This document shows positions 32,465-41,323 of a DNA stretch of 64,000 nt, piece by piece. The notes below the pieces were generated by a model. That model was not told the DNA's origin and did not search any database. It saw only the letters and a list, made by a program, of their open reading frames with translations. Numbering within the stretch: the stretch's first letter is position 1; each line of letters starts with the position of its first letter. The DNA is from JACKAN01 sp964502735 (lineage in GTDB: Bacteria; Bdellovibrionota; Bdellovibrionia; Bdellovibrionales; UBA1609), in NCBI GenBank assembly GCA_964502735.1, contig CAZCYD010000006.1, positions 43,725 through 107,724 on the forward strand. Reading direction: 5' to 3'. A program made the position numbers and the translations under genes.

Positions 32465-33592
32465 ATGAAAAAAAACAATATCACACAAAAAACGATTGGT
32501 ATCTTAGGTGGAGGTCAACTGGCGAGAATGTTAGTTCTCCGAGGGCATGATATGGGTCTCAAGATGTGTGTGTTGAGCGAAAACGAGGAGGACCCCGCTG
32601 CCCAGGTTACAAAGCACTGGACAAAAGGATCACTCAATAACAAAAAATGTTTGGTTAATTTTTTAAAAAATATAGATGTCGCAACTTTTGAAAGTGAGTT
32701 TTTAGATGCGGATTTGCTACAAGAAGTTTGTAGAGAAAATTCCTTTCAAATATTTCCTCGCCCTCACATGATGGCAAGGTTGCAAGATCGATTTAGCCAA
32801 AAAGAATTATTAAAAAAGCAGTTTTTACCCACCTCTGACTTTTTGGTGTGGAGCTCCAGTCTAGAATGGAAAGACCTGCAAAGCTTTTCTAAAACGGGAG
32901 TTGTTATTAAAACTCGCCGCTTTGGTTATGATGGTTATGGAACATTTATTCTAAAATCAGATAAGGATTATGAAAATTTTTGCAAACTTCATGGTCAAGA
33001 TCCTTATGGGTACATCATCGAGCCCTTTGTGAAATTTAAAAGGGAACTGTCTCTTATCTGTGGAAGAAATATAAAAGGACAGTTTATCTCATTTCCCTTA
33101 GCAGAATCCTACCAAAAAAATGCCCGTTGTTTCTGGGTAAAAGGCCCTATTCAACACCGAGGTGAAAAAAAACTCGTCCGTAGCTGTCGTCAATTTTTAA
33201 ACTCTATTAATTATGTAGGAATTATGGGCATAGAGCTGTTTGACTGCGGTAGAGAAATATTAGTTAACGAATTAGCTCCACGAGTTCACAATACAGGGCA
33301 TCATAGCTTGGACAGTATGAACTACGACCAATTCACATACCACTTACTTTGCCTAATGTCGTCTGATCTTCCCCAGCCAGAGTTAATCGCCCCGGGGTTT
33401 GCTATGGTGAACTTATTAGGAGAAAAACAAAGTCATCCAAGCTGGGCCTTATCAAAAGACGCCCAAGTCTATTGGTACGGAAAAACAGAAAATCGCCCAG
33501 GACGTAAAATGGGCCATATTAACTCAATTGCTAAAAATCCGAAGGCCGCTCTACAACAAGCACTAAAAGCACTTAAGGAGTTCTCGCTATGA
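32465..33592 (+). CDS. purK: N5-carboxyaminoimidazole ribonucleotide synthase
   Basis: 375 residues, an ATP-grasp enzyme. It begins with the Rossmann-like TIGILGGGQLARMLVLRGHD and has VVIKTRRFGYDGYGT, EPFVKFKRELSLICGR and NELAPRVHNTGHHSLD, typical of PurK. It carboxylates AIR using bicarbonate and ATP in purine synthesis and hands N5-CAIR to PurE. Its stop overlaps the purE start (ATGA), so expression is coupled. Confidence 0.93.
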   Translation: MKKNNITQKTIGILGGGQLARMLVLRGHDMGLKMCVLSENEEDPAAQVTKHWTKGSLNNKKCLVNFLKNIDVATFESEFLDADLLQEVCRENSFQIFPRPHMMARLQDRFSQKELLKKQFLPTSDFLVWSSSLEWKDLQSFSKTGVVIKTRRFGYDGYGTFILKSDKDYENFCKLHGQDPYGYIIEPFVKFKRELSLICGRNIKGQFISFPLAESYQKNARCFWVKGPIQHRGEKKLVRSCRQFLNSINYVGIMGIELFDCGREILVNELAPRVHNTGHHSLDSMNYDQFTYHLLCLMSSDLPQPELIAPGFAMVNLLGEKQSHPSWALSKDAQVYWYGKTENRPGRKMGHINSIAKNPKAALQQALKALKEFSL

Positions 33593-34080
33593 AAAAAGTT
33601 GTAAGTATCATTATGGGCAGCGACTCTGATCTTCCTGTGATGCAGGGAGCCCTAGACACTTTAGAGAAGTTTACAATTCCTTACGAGGTTAAGATTGTTT
33701 CTGCCCACAGAACCCCCGAAGCTATGTATAAATATGCAAAGGCAGTAGCCAAACGCGGCTTTAAAGTCATAATCGCCGGAGCTGGGGGAGCAGCGCACCT
33801 ACCCGGAATGGTCGCCTCATTAACAACTTTGCCAGTAATTGGAGTCCCCATCCAAGTTGGCAAACTCAAAGGGCTTGATGCTCTACTCTCCGTAGCCCAA
33901 ATGCCAAAGGGGGTTCCCGTTGCAACCATGGCTGTAGACAACTCCGTTAATGCAGGATTATTCGCGGCTAGAATACTGGCAAATGAAAATGAAATCTTAA
34001 ATAAAAAAATAAAAAAGTTTCAAGCTGAACAAAAAGAAAAAGTTAGTACTGCCAATAAAAAACTGAGCAAGCTGTATTAA
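33589..34080 (+). CDS. purE: N5-carboxyaminoimidazole ribonucleotide mutase
   Basis: 163 residues, class I PurE. Signature segments are IIMGSDSDLPVM, KIVSAHRTPEAMYKYA (with the substrate-binding SAHR), IIAGAGGAAHLPGM and VIGVPIQVGKLKGLDALLS. It converts N5-CAIR to CAIR in purine biosynthesis. It has a short lysine-rich C-terminal tail beyond the usual end. It forms the purK-purE pair with 4-base overlap. Confidence 0.96.
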   Translation: MKKVVSIIMGSDSDLPVMQGALDTLEKFTIPYEVKIVSAHRTPEAMYKYAKAVAKRGFKVIIAGAGGAAHLPGMVASLTTLPVIGVPIQVGKLKGLDALLSVAQMPKGVPVATMAVDNSVNAGLFAARILANENEILNKKIKKFQAEQKEKVSTANKKLSKLY

Positions 34081-34281
34081 GTCTCAATTCTATTCATATA
34101 AAAAACTTAAACTTACCTCAGCTAGACCTAAGGCCAAAACAAAAAAGTAGACTTGGTAAAAACAAGAAAGTTCTATCCAGAAGCAAACAAGTCCTATTCA
34201 AAATTATTAATATTTCCTTTAAAAATATAAGTATAAAACCGAAATAATATTGAGCTTATAAAATAACTTAAGGGAGACTCT

Positions 34282-34695
34282 ATGTCAGAAAATCCTACTG
34301 AATGCATAGTTGTTGCTGAAGATTCACCTCCAAATAGAAAGATCCTCGTTCATCTGCTTGAGAAATTGGGTTACCATGTAGAAAGCTTTCCTGATGGAAA
34401 AAAGGCATGGGAAAAACTTGAAGCTGGTGAACTAAGCAATGTTGTGGCGGTTTTATCAGATATCATGATGCCCAATATGGATGGTATTCAACTACTAAAA
34501 AACATCAGATCACACGACAAGCTTAAAGCACTACCCGTTGTTTTAATTACTGCCGTTTCAGATCGAGAATACATTATGCAAGCCAAGGATCACAACGTGA
34601 ATGGCTATATCTTAAAACCAGTAACCTTTCAGCGAGTTACAAATAAATTAAAACAAATTTTCCCTGAAAAAACATTTAATAAACTTGTGAGTTAA
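34282..34695 (+). CDS. Single-domain response regulator (CheY-like)
   Basis: A 137-residue receiver domain. The acidic pocket is E13-D14, the phosphorylation site is Asp60 (LSDIMMP), and Thr90 and Lys112 (YILKPV) are in place, so it should be active. There is no output domain. A ribosome site AAGGGAGA precedes the ATG. It lies 39 bases before the HDOD gene and 0.9 kb before a histidine kinase, suggesting a small signalling module on one transcript. Confidence 0.9.
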   Translation: MSENPTECIVVAEDSPPNRKILVHLLEKLGYHVESFPDGKKAWEKLEAGELSNVVAVLSDIMMPNMDGIQLLKNIRSHDKLKALPVVLITAVSDREYIMQAKDHNVNGYILKPVTFQRVTNKLKQIFPEKTFNKLVS

Positions 34696-34734
34696 TCTTT
34701 GTAAGCTGATTGGGTTTACAAAAAGGTATACATA

Positions 34735-35622
34735 ATGTCGGCAGCAAAAAAAATTACATATGAATATATTGTAAGTCGCTTGGACGAGCTGCCAACTCTC
34801 CCGTCTATAGTTTATGAGCTGTCACAGGTTATAAACGATCCCATGTCTTCAACAACCGATATAGAAAAAATTATGTCAAACGATCAATCTCTAACTACAA
34901 AAGTCTTAAAGATGGTCAATTCCGCTTACTACGCAATTCCCGGTGGAGTGACCTCTTTATCTAGGGCTATTGCCTATATTGGTTACGACACCATTCAACA
35001 ACTTGTATTGGGGTCATCTATTATAGAAGCACTTGGAGTTAGAGGCCCGAGCGAATTTGACATGAATGAATTTTGGAAACATTCCGTGGGAGTTAGTATA
35101 GCGGCAGAAACCATTGCAAAACAAACGCGACATCCAGTTCCCTCAGATATGTTCACTTGTGGACTTGTTCACGACATGGGAAAAATTGCACTTTACACAA
35201 TTGATTCTTCTATTTTAATTGAAACAAGTAAAGTGGCTTCTGAAAAAAAATTAAGCTTTTTTGAAACTGAAAAACTCTTAGAGCTGCCCAATCATACACA
35301 CATAGGTAAACTTTTGGCCGAAAAGTGGGCTCTCCCCTCTCAAATACAGGCCGTCATAAAAAATCACCATGAAGTTAACACCAATTTGCGAGAGGGACTG
35401 TCTGCCGACCTCAACAACGCTGTAGACATTGTTTTTCTCGCAAATCTTTTGGTCCATGCTCTCAAATTCGGAAACAGTGGGCACCAAAAAGTCCTCGGTG
35501 CTCCTAAAGAAATCATGGAAAGACTATCGCTGAACCCTAAAACTGATTTTAAATTACTAATAACAAATATAAAAAATAACTTAGACAAAGCCTCTGAATT
35601 TATTCGAGTTATTTGTGGATGA
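34735..35622 (+). CDS. HDOD-domain signalling protein
   Basis: 295 residues with an HDOD domain (about residues 15-210): LPTLPSIVYELSQVINDP at the start, LTTKVLKMVNSAYYAIPGG, AIAYIGYDTIQQLVLGSSI, and GLVHDMGKIALYTID. HDOD proteins are HD-domain relatives usually without phosphodiesterase activity that act as protein-protein hubs in c-di-GMP, stress or motility control. The HD-like pair is VHDMGK here. It overlaps the next kinase gene by 8 bases. Confidence 0.88.
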   Translation: MSAAKKITYEYIVSRLDELPTLPSIVYELSQVINDPMSSTTDIEKIMSNDQSLTTKVLKMVNSAYYAIPGGVTSLSRAIAYIGYDTIQQLVLGSSIIEALGVRGPSEFDMNEFWKHSVGVSIAAETIAKQTRHPVPSDMFTCGLVHDMGKIALYTIDSSILIETSKVASEKKLSFFETEKLLELPNHTHIGKLLAEKWALPSQIQAVIKNHHEVNTNLREGLSADLNNAVDIVFLANLLVHALKFGNSGHQKVLGAPKEIMERLSLNPKTDFKLLITNIKNNLDKASEFIRVICG

Positions 35623-36820
35623 TAAAATGCCTCTAACTGACCTATTGTTATTTAAAACACTCTCGGAAGAAGCTCCTGTTGCTCTTCTGGCCATCAACTG
35701 CCAAACAGGACATTTTATCTATGCTAATAAGCTTGCAAAGTCTTTATTTGAAATTGGCGAGTCCAACATTAAGACCTGCAACTACTATCAGCTCATTCCT
35801 AAGAGCGAAAATTCAAATTTTTTGAATTTAAACAAAGATATGATTTCTCGAGAGGGCTACTACCAAAATTTAATGATCAGCAAATTTAATGGCGTCAAAT
35901 TTGTCGGGAACGTAAGCGTTAAAAAAATTCACATTCAAGATCAAGACGTTACGCTTTTTATGTGTCACGATGTAACCCTTCAGTTAAAACTTCAGAGGGA
36001 TCTGACGGCAAAACAAGTTGAAATTGAAAAGGCTTTTCAAGAACTTCTTGTACAGAATGCTCAATTAAAAGAATTGGATTTAGCGAAAACTCGTTTTATA
36101 GCTTTAACTACACATGAGTTAAGAACTCCGCTATCGGCGATGATAGGTTCGGCAGAGCTGCTTAAAGAAAAACTCTACGACACTGACGAGGAAAGGGATG
36201 ATTTTATTAACATGATTCACGAACAGGGCCTCCACCTGTCAGAACTCGTAAATGATATACTCGATTATGCCAAAATTACGTCTGGAAAAATGGACTACTA
36301 CATACAGCAACAAGATTTAATTCCCATTCTCAATATGCTAACAGAACAATTTCAACCCATGGCCGATCAAGATCAAATCCAACTCCGACTGGTTTTCGAC
36401 AAAAATTATAACTACAACTGCTACTTTGATGAACTTCGAATTAAGCAAGTCATTTCCAACATTTTAAGTAATGCCATTAAATACAATAAAACAAATGGCA
36501 AAGTTGAAGTTTCAATCAAAGATGAAGACAAAAACCTTGTGGTCTATATTCAAGATACAGGTAAGGGTATAGCCCAAGAGCAATTAGATCAAGTTTTTAA
36601 TGAGTTTGAAACACTTGGAAAGGTAGCCAATCACCAAAAGGGAACAGGACTAGGGATGCCAATATCAAAAAGGCTCATCGAAGGAATGGGAGGCAAAATC
36701 CACCTGACTAGCGAACTTGGAGTAGGATCGACCTTTTGGATTACCATCCCAAAAGAAAAGGTTTTAGATGAGTCTCTTTATAGAACTCGAAGCGACACCT
36801 TTGATCTAGCCGCCTCCTAA
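35615..36820 (+). CDS. PAS-domain soluble histidine kinase
   Basis: 401 residues with no membrane segment. An N-terminal PAS-like domain (about 15-120) is followed by a coiled-coil linker, HisKA with the phospho-acceptor His167 in THELRTPLSAMIG, and a HATPase domain with the N box NILSNAIKYNK, G1 DTGKGIA and G2 GTGLGMPISKRLIEGMGG. The GTG at 35615 is used here, and an ATG at 35627 is an alternative. It probably phosphorylates the receiver encoded two genes upstream, given the compact arrangement (inference). Confidence 0.9.
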   Translation: MDDKMPLTDLLLFKTLSEEAPVALLAINCQTGHFIYANKLAKSLFEIGESNIKTCNYYQLIPKSENSNFLNLNKDMISREGYYQNLMISKFNGVKFVGNVSVKKIHIQDQDVTLFMCHDVTLQLKLQRDLTAKQVEIEKAFQELLVQNAQLKELDLAKTRFIALTTHELRTPLSAMIGSAELLKEKLYDTDEERDDFINMIHEQGLHLSELVNDILDYAKITSGKMDYYIQQQDLIPILNMLTEQFQPMADQDQIQLRLVFDKNYNYNCYFDELRIKQVISNILSNAIKYNKTNGKVEVSIKDEDKNLVVYIQDTGKGIAQEQLDQVFNEFETLGKVANHQKGTGLGMPISKRLIEGMGGKIHLTSELGVGSTFWITIPKEKVLDESLYRTRSDTFDLAAS

Positions 36821-36830
36821 AGTGCGAATC

Positions 36831-38030
36831 TCAATACATATAGTGACAAGAGACTTCCTCTTTCCATGATTTTTCGTCTTCAATTAAGAGCTGTTCTAAA
36901 TCTCTTTGGGTTGAACTCTTATCTTCAACCCAGTTTCGAAGCTGTTCTCCTCCGCTCAAAATATCGATTGGCATTTTAACATATTCATATTCGTAAGGTG
37001 GTTGTTTCCACAGTTCAAATTCTGGATAAAGCTCTCGTATAGCTTTTAGGTAAGCGCCAACCAAACGATAAGGTTTAAACTTCTGAGCCTGATACTTAGG
37101 ATGGTCCACATGGATTTGCACTCCTCCACATAGTTTTTGAGCGTGCTTATGAAAAGTCGGTTCAAAAAAACAGGGACGAATTAAACAACCGTCATCTACG
37201 CCGGGATAAATCCTATGTAGTGCCTGAACAATGGCCCGAGGATCCATTCCTGGGCCACCAAACATTTCCAAAGGCAGCGTCGTTCCTCTTCCTTCAGATA
37301 ATAATGTTCCTTCTAATAAAACTGTACCTGGGTAAATTTGTGTACAAGACAGACGCGGAATATTGGGGCTTGGGTTTACCCATGGATATTCACTTGGCCA
37401 ATCGTAGTGTCCCATTTTTCCGGGCCAGTAGTTTTCCATTTTAACCACTTCGTAATCGACTGATAGACCTTTGTGCTGAACATACCACTTGCCCGCCTCT
37501 CCTAAGGTTAAGCCATGCCTCATCGGGAGTGGAGCAGCTCCAATAAAGCTCTCGTAAGACATATCTAACTTATTGCCTTCAATCTCTCGACCCGAGGGGT
37601 TCGGACGATCTAAAACAACAACTGATTTGTTCCAGGCTTGAGCAGCATCTAAACAATAAAAAAGTGTTGTCAAAAATGTATATATTCGACATCCCACATC
37701 TTGCAAATCGACGAATAACACATCGATATGGTCAAACATATCTTTTGTCGGACGCCTAACCTCACCATAGAGACTAAAAACAGGAATTTTGTAAACAGGA
37801 TGAATAAAATGATCACTTTCAACCATATTATCTTGCTTCTCAGCCATAATCCCATGCTGCGGACCAAAGGCAGCAGTGACATTTAAATTTTCAGAGACCA
37901 CAGCTAAGTCTAATGAGTTTTGTAAGTTTTGATTTACAGAGGCCGCATGGCACAGCCACCCTACTCGCTTTTGACTCCATTTTGTGTGCAACTGTCTATT
38001 TGAAAAAAAAACCTCAGATCCCAATCTCAT
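36831..38030 (-). CDS. namZ: Exo-beta-N-acetylmuramidase NamZ-like (DUF1343)
   Basis: 399 residues from the ATG at 38030 (a GTG at 38066 is possible). DUF1343 family blocks are AAFGPQHGIMAEKQDNM, PVFSLYGEVRRPT, VDLQDVGCRIYTFLTTL, VVLDRPNPSG, PMRHGLTLGEAG and LLEGTLLSEGRGTTLP, followed by a C-terminal domain. Characterised members release N-acetylmuramic acid from the non-reducing end of peptidoglycan fragments. No signal peptide is seen in either start version, so it would act in the cytosol in cell-wall recycling or on imported fragments. A predatory relative could use it on prey wall, but that is speculation. Confidence 0.85.
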   Translation of the reverse strand: MRLGSEVFFSNRQLHTKWSQKRVGWLCHAASVNQNLQNSLDLAVVSENLNVTAAFGPQHGIMAEKQDNMVESDHFIHPVYKIPVFSLYGEVRRPTKDMFDHIDVLFVDLQDVGCRIYTFLTTLFYCLDAAQAWNKSVVVLDRPNPSGREIEGNKLDMSYESFIGAAPLPMRHGLTLGEAGKWYVQHKGLSVDYEVVKMENYWPGKMGHYDWPSEYPWVNPSPNIPRLSCTQIYPGTVLLEGTLLSEGRGTTLPLEMFGGPGMDPRAIVQALHRIYPGVDDGCLIRPCFFEPTFHKHAQKLCGGVQIHVDHPKYQAQKFKPYRLVGAYLKAIRELYPEFELWKQPPYEYEYVKMPIDILSGGEQLRNWVEDKSSTQRDLEQLLIEDEKSWKEEVSCHYMY

Positions 38031-38183
38031 ACTAACCCCAAATTTTATTACCCCTCGTATTGACACTAATCATATTATGATTTTCACATTATATTGACCA
38101 TTTTGTTATATTATCTTGGCTTTTAACAAAATCCAACGAAGAAGAGATTTACTTTCGCCAAGTGAATTGATAGATATTACTTA

Positions 38184-38522
38184 ATGACTATTTTTAAGAA
38201 AATCTTAAATAAGGAGATTCCTGCTCAGATTATACACGAAGATGACTATTGCACGGCTTTTCATGATATTTCTGCCCAAGCTCCCACTCACTTTTTAATT
38301 ATTCCCAACAAAGAAATATCCTCTCTCGCTGAAGCTACATCTGATGACAAATTTTTATTAGGACATATGCTCTTTACAGTCGCTGAACTCGCCAAAAAAA
38401 TGAACATCTCTGACGACGGATACCGCGTAGTCATCAATACGAATTCCCATGGCGGACAGACTGTCTACCATCTCCACATCCATGTTTTAGGAGGGAGAGC
38501 ACTACATTGGCCCCCAGGTTAA
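38184..38522 (+). CDS. HIT-family (HINT-like) nucleotide-binding hydrolase
   Basis: 112 residues with the histidine triad HLHIHVLGG near the C-terminus and the IFKKILNKEIPAQIIHEDD start and FHDISAQAPTHFLIIPN motif of HINT proteins. These hydrolyse purine nucleoside phosphoramidates and acyl-adenylates. It is cytosolic. The downstream amidohydrolase starts 9 bases later, probably in the same transcript. Confidence 0.93.
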   Translation: MTIFKKILNKEIPAQIIHEDDYCTAFHDISAQAPTHFLIIPNKEISSLAEATSDDKFLLGHMLFTVAELAKKMNISDDGYRVVINTNSHGGQTVYHLHIHVLGGRALHWPPG

Positions 38523-38531
38523 GGAGCCAAA

Positions 38532-39863
38532 TTGATTCTAGAAAACCTCTCAACCACAAAACTACATAGATTAGAAAGGAAATCTCATCTGTTATTTAAA
38601 GGGGCAACGCTGGTTTCACCCCATCACAATTGGTTGTCTGGGGACTTGTTAATTCACAATTCCAAAATATTAAAAATTTCAGAAATCATAGAGGCAAAAG
38701 ATCTTCCTCCTGACACACTTTGTTTAGATGCAAGTGAGTTTCTCATTACTCCGGGGTTTGTGAATGCTCACACTCACGTGGCAATGAATATATTTAGAGA
38801 TCTTTCACACCAAACCAAAAATATGATTTACGATCTTTTTTTTCCATGGGAAAGTCAGTTAGATCCACAAATTCTTGCAGCCTTAAGTTACCCCTACATT
38901 CTTAGCGGTCTTAAAAGTGGAGTTACGGCCTTTGCAGATCACTACTACTTCGAAGAAGGCATAATACCCGCATTCAACTTATTTGGGGTAAAGGCCTTTA
39001 TTGGCGAGACCACTGCCGATTTAGGCAGCGCTTTCCCCGACCCCCAAAAATGGAAACGAGTTAAAGAGATCATCGAAAACTGGCCTTATGACACTCAATA
39101 TTTTGTACCTGTCGTAGCCCCACACGCAACGGATACAAACTCAAAAGAACTGCTTGTCGAGATGGCTAAGTTTGCCAAAATGAACAGTCTTTCACTTCAT
39201 ATGCACTTGTCTCAAACTCAAAAAGAACGAGACACTGTACTTAATCGCTATGGCCTAACTCCAGTTCAGTTGGCTGAAGTGTGTGGAGTTCTCGGTCCAA
39301 AGTGCCTAGCCGTACACCTGGTTAGCGCCAGTGAGCATGATCTTAAACTTATAAAAGACACAGGAACTGTTTTTGGATTTTCTCCCGCCTCAGAAATCAT
39401 CTATGAGCAGCTTCCTAACTTAAAGAAAATACTAGAACTTGAAATTCCTTTTGCACTAGGTACAGATTGTGCGGCCTCTAACGACTCAGCCAATATCTTA
39501 TCTGAAATGAGATTAGCTCATCTACTTTGCCAGCAACAAGGTTTTAAAAATGGGGTCACTGAAAAAATTCTCAACAGTGTAACCTATAACGCTGCCAATG
39601 TTCTGGGTGCTCCTCACTGGTCAAATTTATCCGAGGGTTCTGATGCCGATATCGTAGTCTTTAAAAAGACCCTCGACACCTTACCCACTCAAGTGCCTCA
39701 AGAAAACCTCATATTTTCCCACTCTAACCAAAACGTTCACCACGTATTAATCAGAGGAAAATGGGTTTTATTTAATCAACAGCCCGTAAATGTAGATTTA
39801 ATAACATTGGAAAAAGAGTTCAAACTGGCCTTAAAAAGCTTTAAGGCCAAACTGTCTGTTTAG
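38532..39863 (+). CDS. Amidohydrolase, MtaD/TrzA-like adenosine-derivative deaminase family
   Basis: 443 residues starting with a TTG at 38532, five bases after AAGGAG. The metal-dependent deaminase pattern is present: TPGFVNAHTHVAMN, VAPHATDTN, SLHMHLSQTQKE, LAVHLVSASEHD and GTDCAASNDSANIL. This group includes 5-methylthioadenosine/S-adenosylhomocysteine deaminases and triazine or guanine deaminases. The SNDSANILSEMRLAHLL block is closest to the MTA/SAH deaminases by eye. It is cytosolic. It would complement ahcY in SAH handling if the assignment is right. Confidence 0.82.
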   Translation: MILENLSTTKLHRLERKSHLLFKGATLVSPHHNWLSGDLLIHNSKILKISEIIEAKDLPPDTLCLDASEFLITPGFVNAHTHVAMNIFRDLSHQTKNMIYDLFFPWESQLDPQILAALSYPYILSGLKSGVTAFADHYYFEEGIIPAFNLFGVKAFIGETTADLGSAFPDPQKWKRVKEIIENWPYDTQYFVPVVAPHATDTNSKELLVEMAKFAKMNSLSLHMHLSQTQKERDTVLNRYGLTPVQLAEVCGVLGPKCLAVHLVSASEHDLKLIKDTGTVFGFSPASEIIYEQLPNLKKILELEIPFALGTDCAASNDSANILSEMRLAHLLCQQQGFKNGVTEKILNSVTYNAANVLGAPHWSNLSEGSDADIVVFKKTLDTLPTQVPQENLIFSHSNQNVHHVLIRGKWVLFNQQPVNVDLITLEKEFKLALKSFKAKLSV

Positions 39864-39950
39864 AGAACCCTGGTCAATAGATAAAAGATCTGAGACCTCC
39901 TCGCAATCCTTTCTCAGGATTACTTCTGCTGAACTGAGTTGAGCTGCGAT

Positions 39951-40295
39951 CTATTTTAAAGACTTAACTTCTGACTGAACTTCATGACCCTTTTTTCCAT
40001 GAACGGGACGCGCGACAGCGAGAACTCGTCCGGAGAAATTGGCAGTGACATGACAATAAGCCCCGTTTTCATCAACAGTTGTTGTATAGGGCGCATACCT
40101 TGTTGTGTTGGGGTCTGAAACAATGGTGACATGAACCGGTTCATCCGCCTTAACTCTGCCACAAACTTCTAGTAGATATGGAGACCTGATAACATTTGAG
40201 TTAATGGCCATTATTGAATCAATGGTAATAGAGTCTATGGCCGCATAGCTATTAGCAGAACATAAAAAGGCAAAAGCAATGGCTATTTTTTTCAT
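39951..40295 (-). CDS. Small exported protein of unknown function
   Basis: 114 residues with a signal peptide (KKIAIAFAFLCSANSYAA). The mature part is beta-rich with a pair of cysteines (LEVCGRVKA and AYCHVTANF), recalling an immunoglobulin-like or C2-like small domain, but no family is recognised. The cysteine pair recalls the other small exported proteins in this window (9313-9774, 31046-31360) without clear sequence similarity. Confidence 0.6.
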   Translation of the reverse strand: MKKIAIAFAFLCSANSYAAIDSITIDSIMAINSNVIRSPYLLEVCGRVKADEPVHVTIVSDPNTTRYAPYTTTVDENGAYCHVTANFSGRVLAVARPVHGKKGHEVQSEVKSLK

Positions 40296-40401
40296 ATGGA
40301 TTCCTCCCCTATTGTCTTAATAAAGACAGCATAGTCCCCACTGGCAAGAATACGAGAAAATTGTGCAAGACTGGACCTATGTCTAGGTATATTGATTTCA
40401 G

Positions 40402-40872
40402 CTAAAACTGCTCAAAATACTCACGAAAAGATTTAATTTCCCTTAGCAAATCGTGAACTTGATCACGGAGCTTCTCATGATGTGAAACCGCGCTCGTGAT
40501 AGTTGAAACCTTTTTGCTCTCTTTTCTAAGGTTTTTAAGTGCGCAACGCGCCCCCTCGATAGAAAATCGATCCCGATAAAGGAGCTTTTTGATCATAAAA
40601 ACCATCTCGACATCTCGTCGAGTGTAGGCTCTCTGATTATGCTTGGATTTACCTGGACGCAAATAAGGAAACTCTGTTTCCCAATACCTGAGAACATAGG
40701 GCTTTAACCCCGCCAAGTCGGCGACTTCACCAATCTTAAAGGCCATTTTATCCGGTATGGCCTGCAATTCTTTTGCTAGGCCTTCATCAATACCAATGTC
40801 CAGAGAGGTGTTCACAGAGGGGGCGAATCGACCCTCACTTCGGGTCTCAAAAATTAAGTCTTCGTTGTTCAT
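40402..40872 (-). CDS. MerR-family transcriptional regulator
   Basis: 156 residues. A 40-residue leader precedes the MerR winged helix: FKIGEVADLAGLKPYVLRYW and the wing KHNQRAYTRRDVEMV. A coiled-coil dimer helix follows with many basic residues. There is no effector domain, so it is a short MerR type like those found after ihfA in many Proteobacteria. It ends the pheS-pheT-ihfA-merR unit, six bases from ihfA. Confidence 0.88.
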   Translation of the reverse strand: MNNEDLIFETRSEGRFAPSVNTSLDIGIDEGLAKELQAIPDKMAFKIGEVADLAGLKPYVLRYWETEFPYLRPGKSKHNQRAYTRRDVEMVFMIKKLLYRDRFSIEGARCALKNLRKESKKVSTITSAVSHHEKLRDQVHDLLREIKSFREYFEQF

Positions 40873-40878
40873 AGGGCT

Positions 40879-41211
40879 TTACTCATCTTTTAAGTTTGAA
40901 TAGTCTTCGCCGTTAAGCATAGCTTTGAGGACCTGACTTGGCCGAAATGTAAGAACCCTTCTGGCGCTAATTGTAATTTGATCACCAGTTTGTGGATTGC
41001 GGCCTATTCTAGCTTTTTTTTCGCGAACAAGAAAGTTTCCAAATCCAGAAATCTTGACCTTATCCCCTTTGCAAAGAACCTCTTTCAGCTCTTTAAATAC
41101 CATTTCCACTAACTCAGAGGCTTCTTTTTTTGAAAACCCAATTCTCTCGTAGACTCTTTCTACGATATCAGCCTTAGTCATTGTCGATCTTTCTTTGTTG
41201 TTCTCCAGCAT
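40879..41211 (-). CDS. ihfA: Integration host factor alpha subunit
   Basis: 110 residues from the ATG at 41211, seven bases after AGAGGA. A shorter start at MTKADIVERV has no ribosome site. The DNABII fold is clear: VERVYERIGFSKKEASELVE, then KISGFGNFLVREKKARIG and the DNA-binding arm RNPQTGDQITI followed by ISARRVLTFRPS. IHF bends DNA at specific sites. The pheT neighbour and the downstream MerR gene favour the IHF-alpha assignment over HU, and the beta partner is not in this window. Confidence 0.9.
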   Translation of the reverse strand: MLENNKERSTMTKADIVERVYERIGFSKKEASELVEMVFKELKEVLCKGDKVKISGFGNFLVREKKARIGRNPQTGDQITISARRVLTFRPSQVLKAMLNGEDYSNLKDE

Positions 41212-41323
41212 GATGTCATCCTCTTGGATTGCCAAAACTGTTTAGTTTCACAATCACAGGCTACCAAGTTATTGAAAATAGGCAAGTTTTTCTTGGAAAA
41301 TCAGGACCCCCTGCGGCCTAAAA

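Noticed and set aside
39864..39950. Terminator AATCC-TTTCTCA-GGATT between the convergent amidohydrolase and exported-protein genes
   Set aside because: The stem is only 5 bp and no T run follows on either strand, so it was not listed as a feature.
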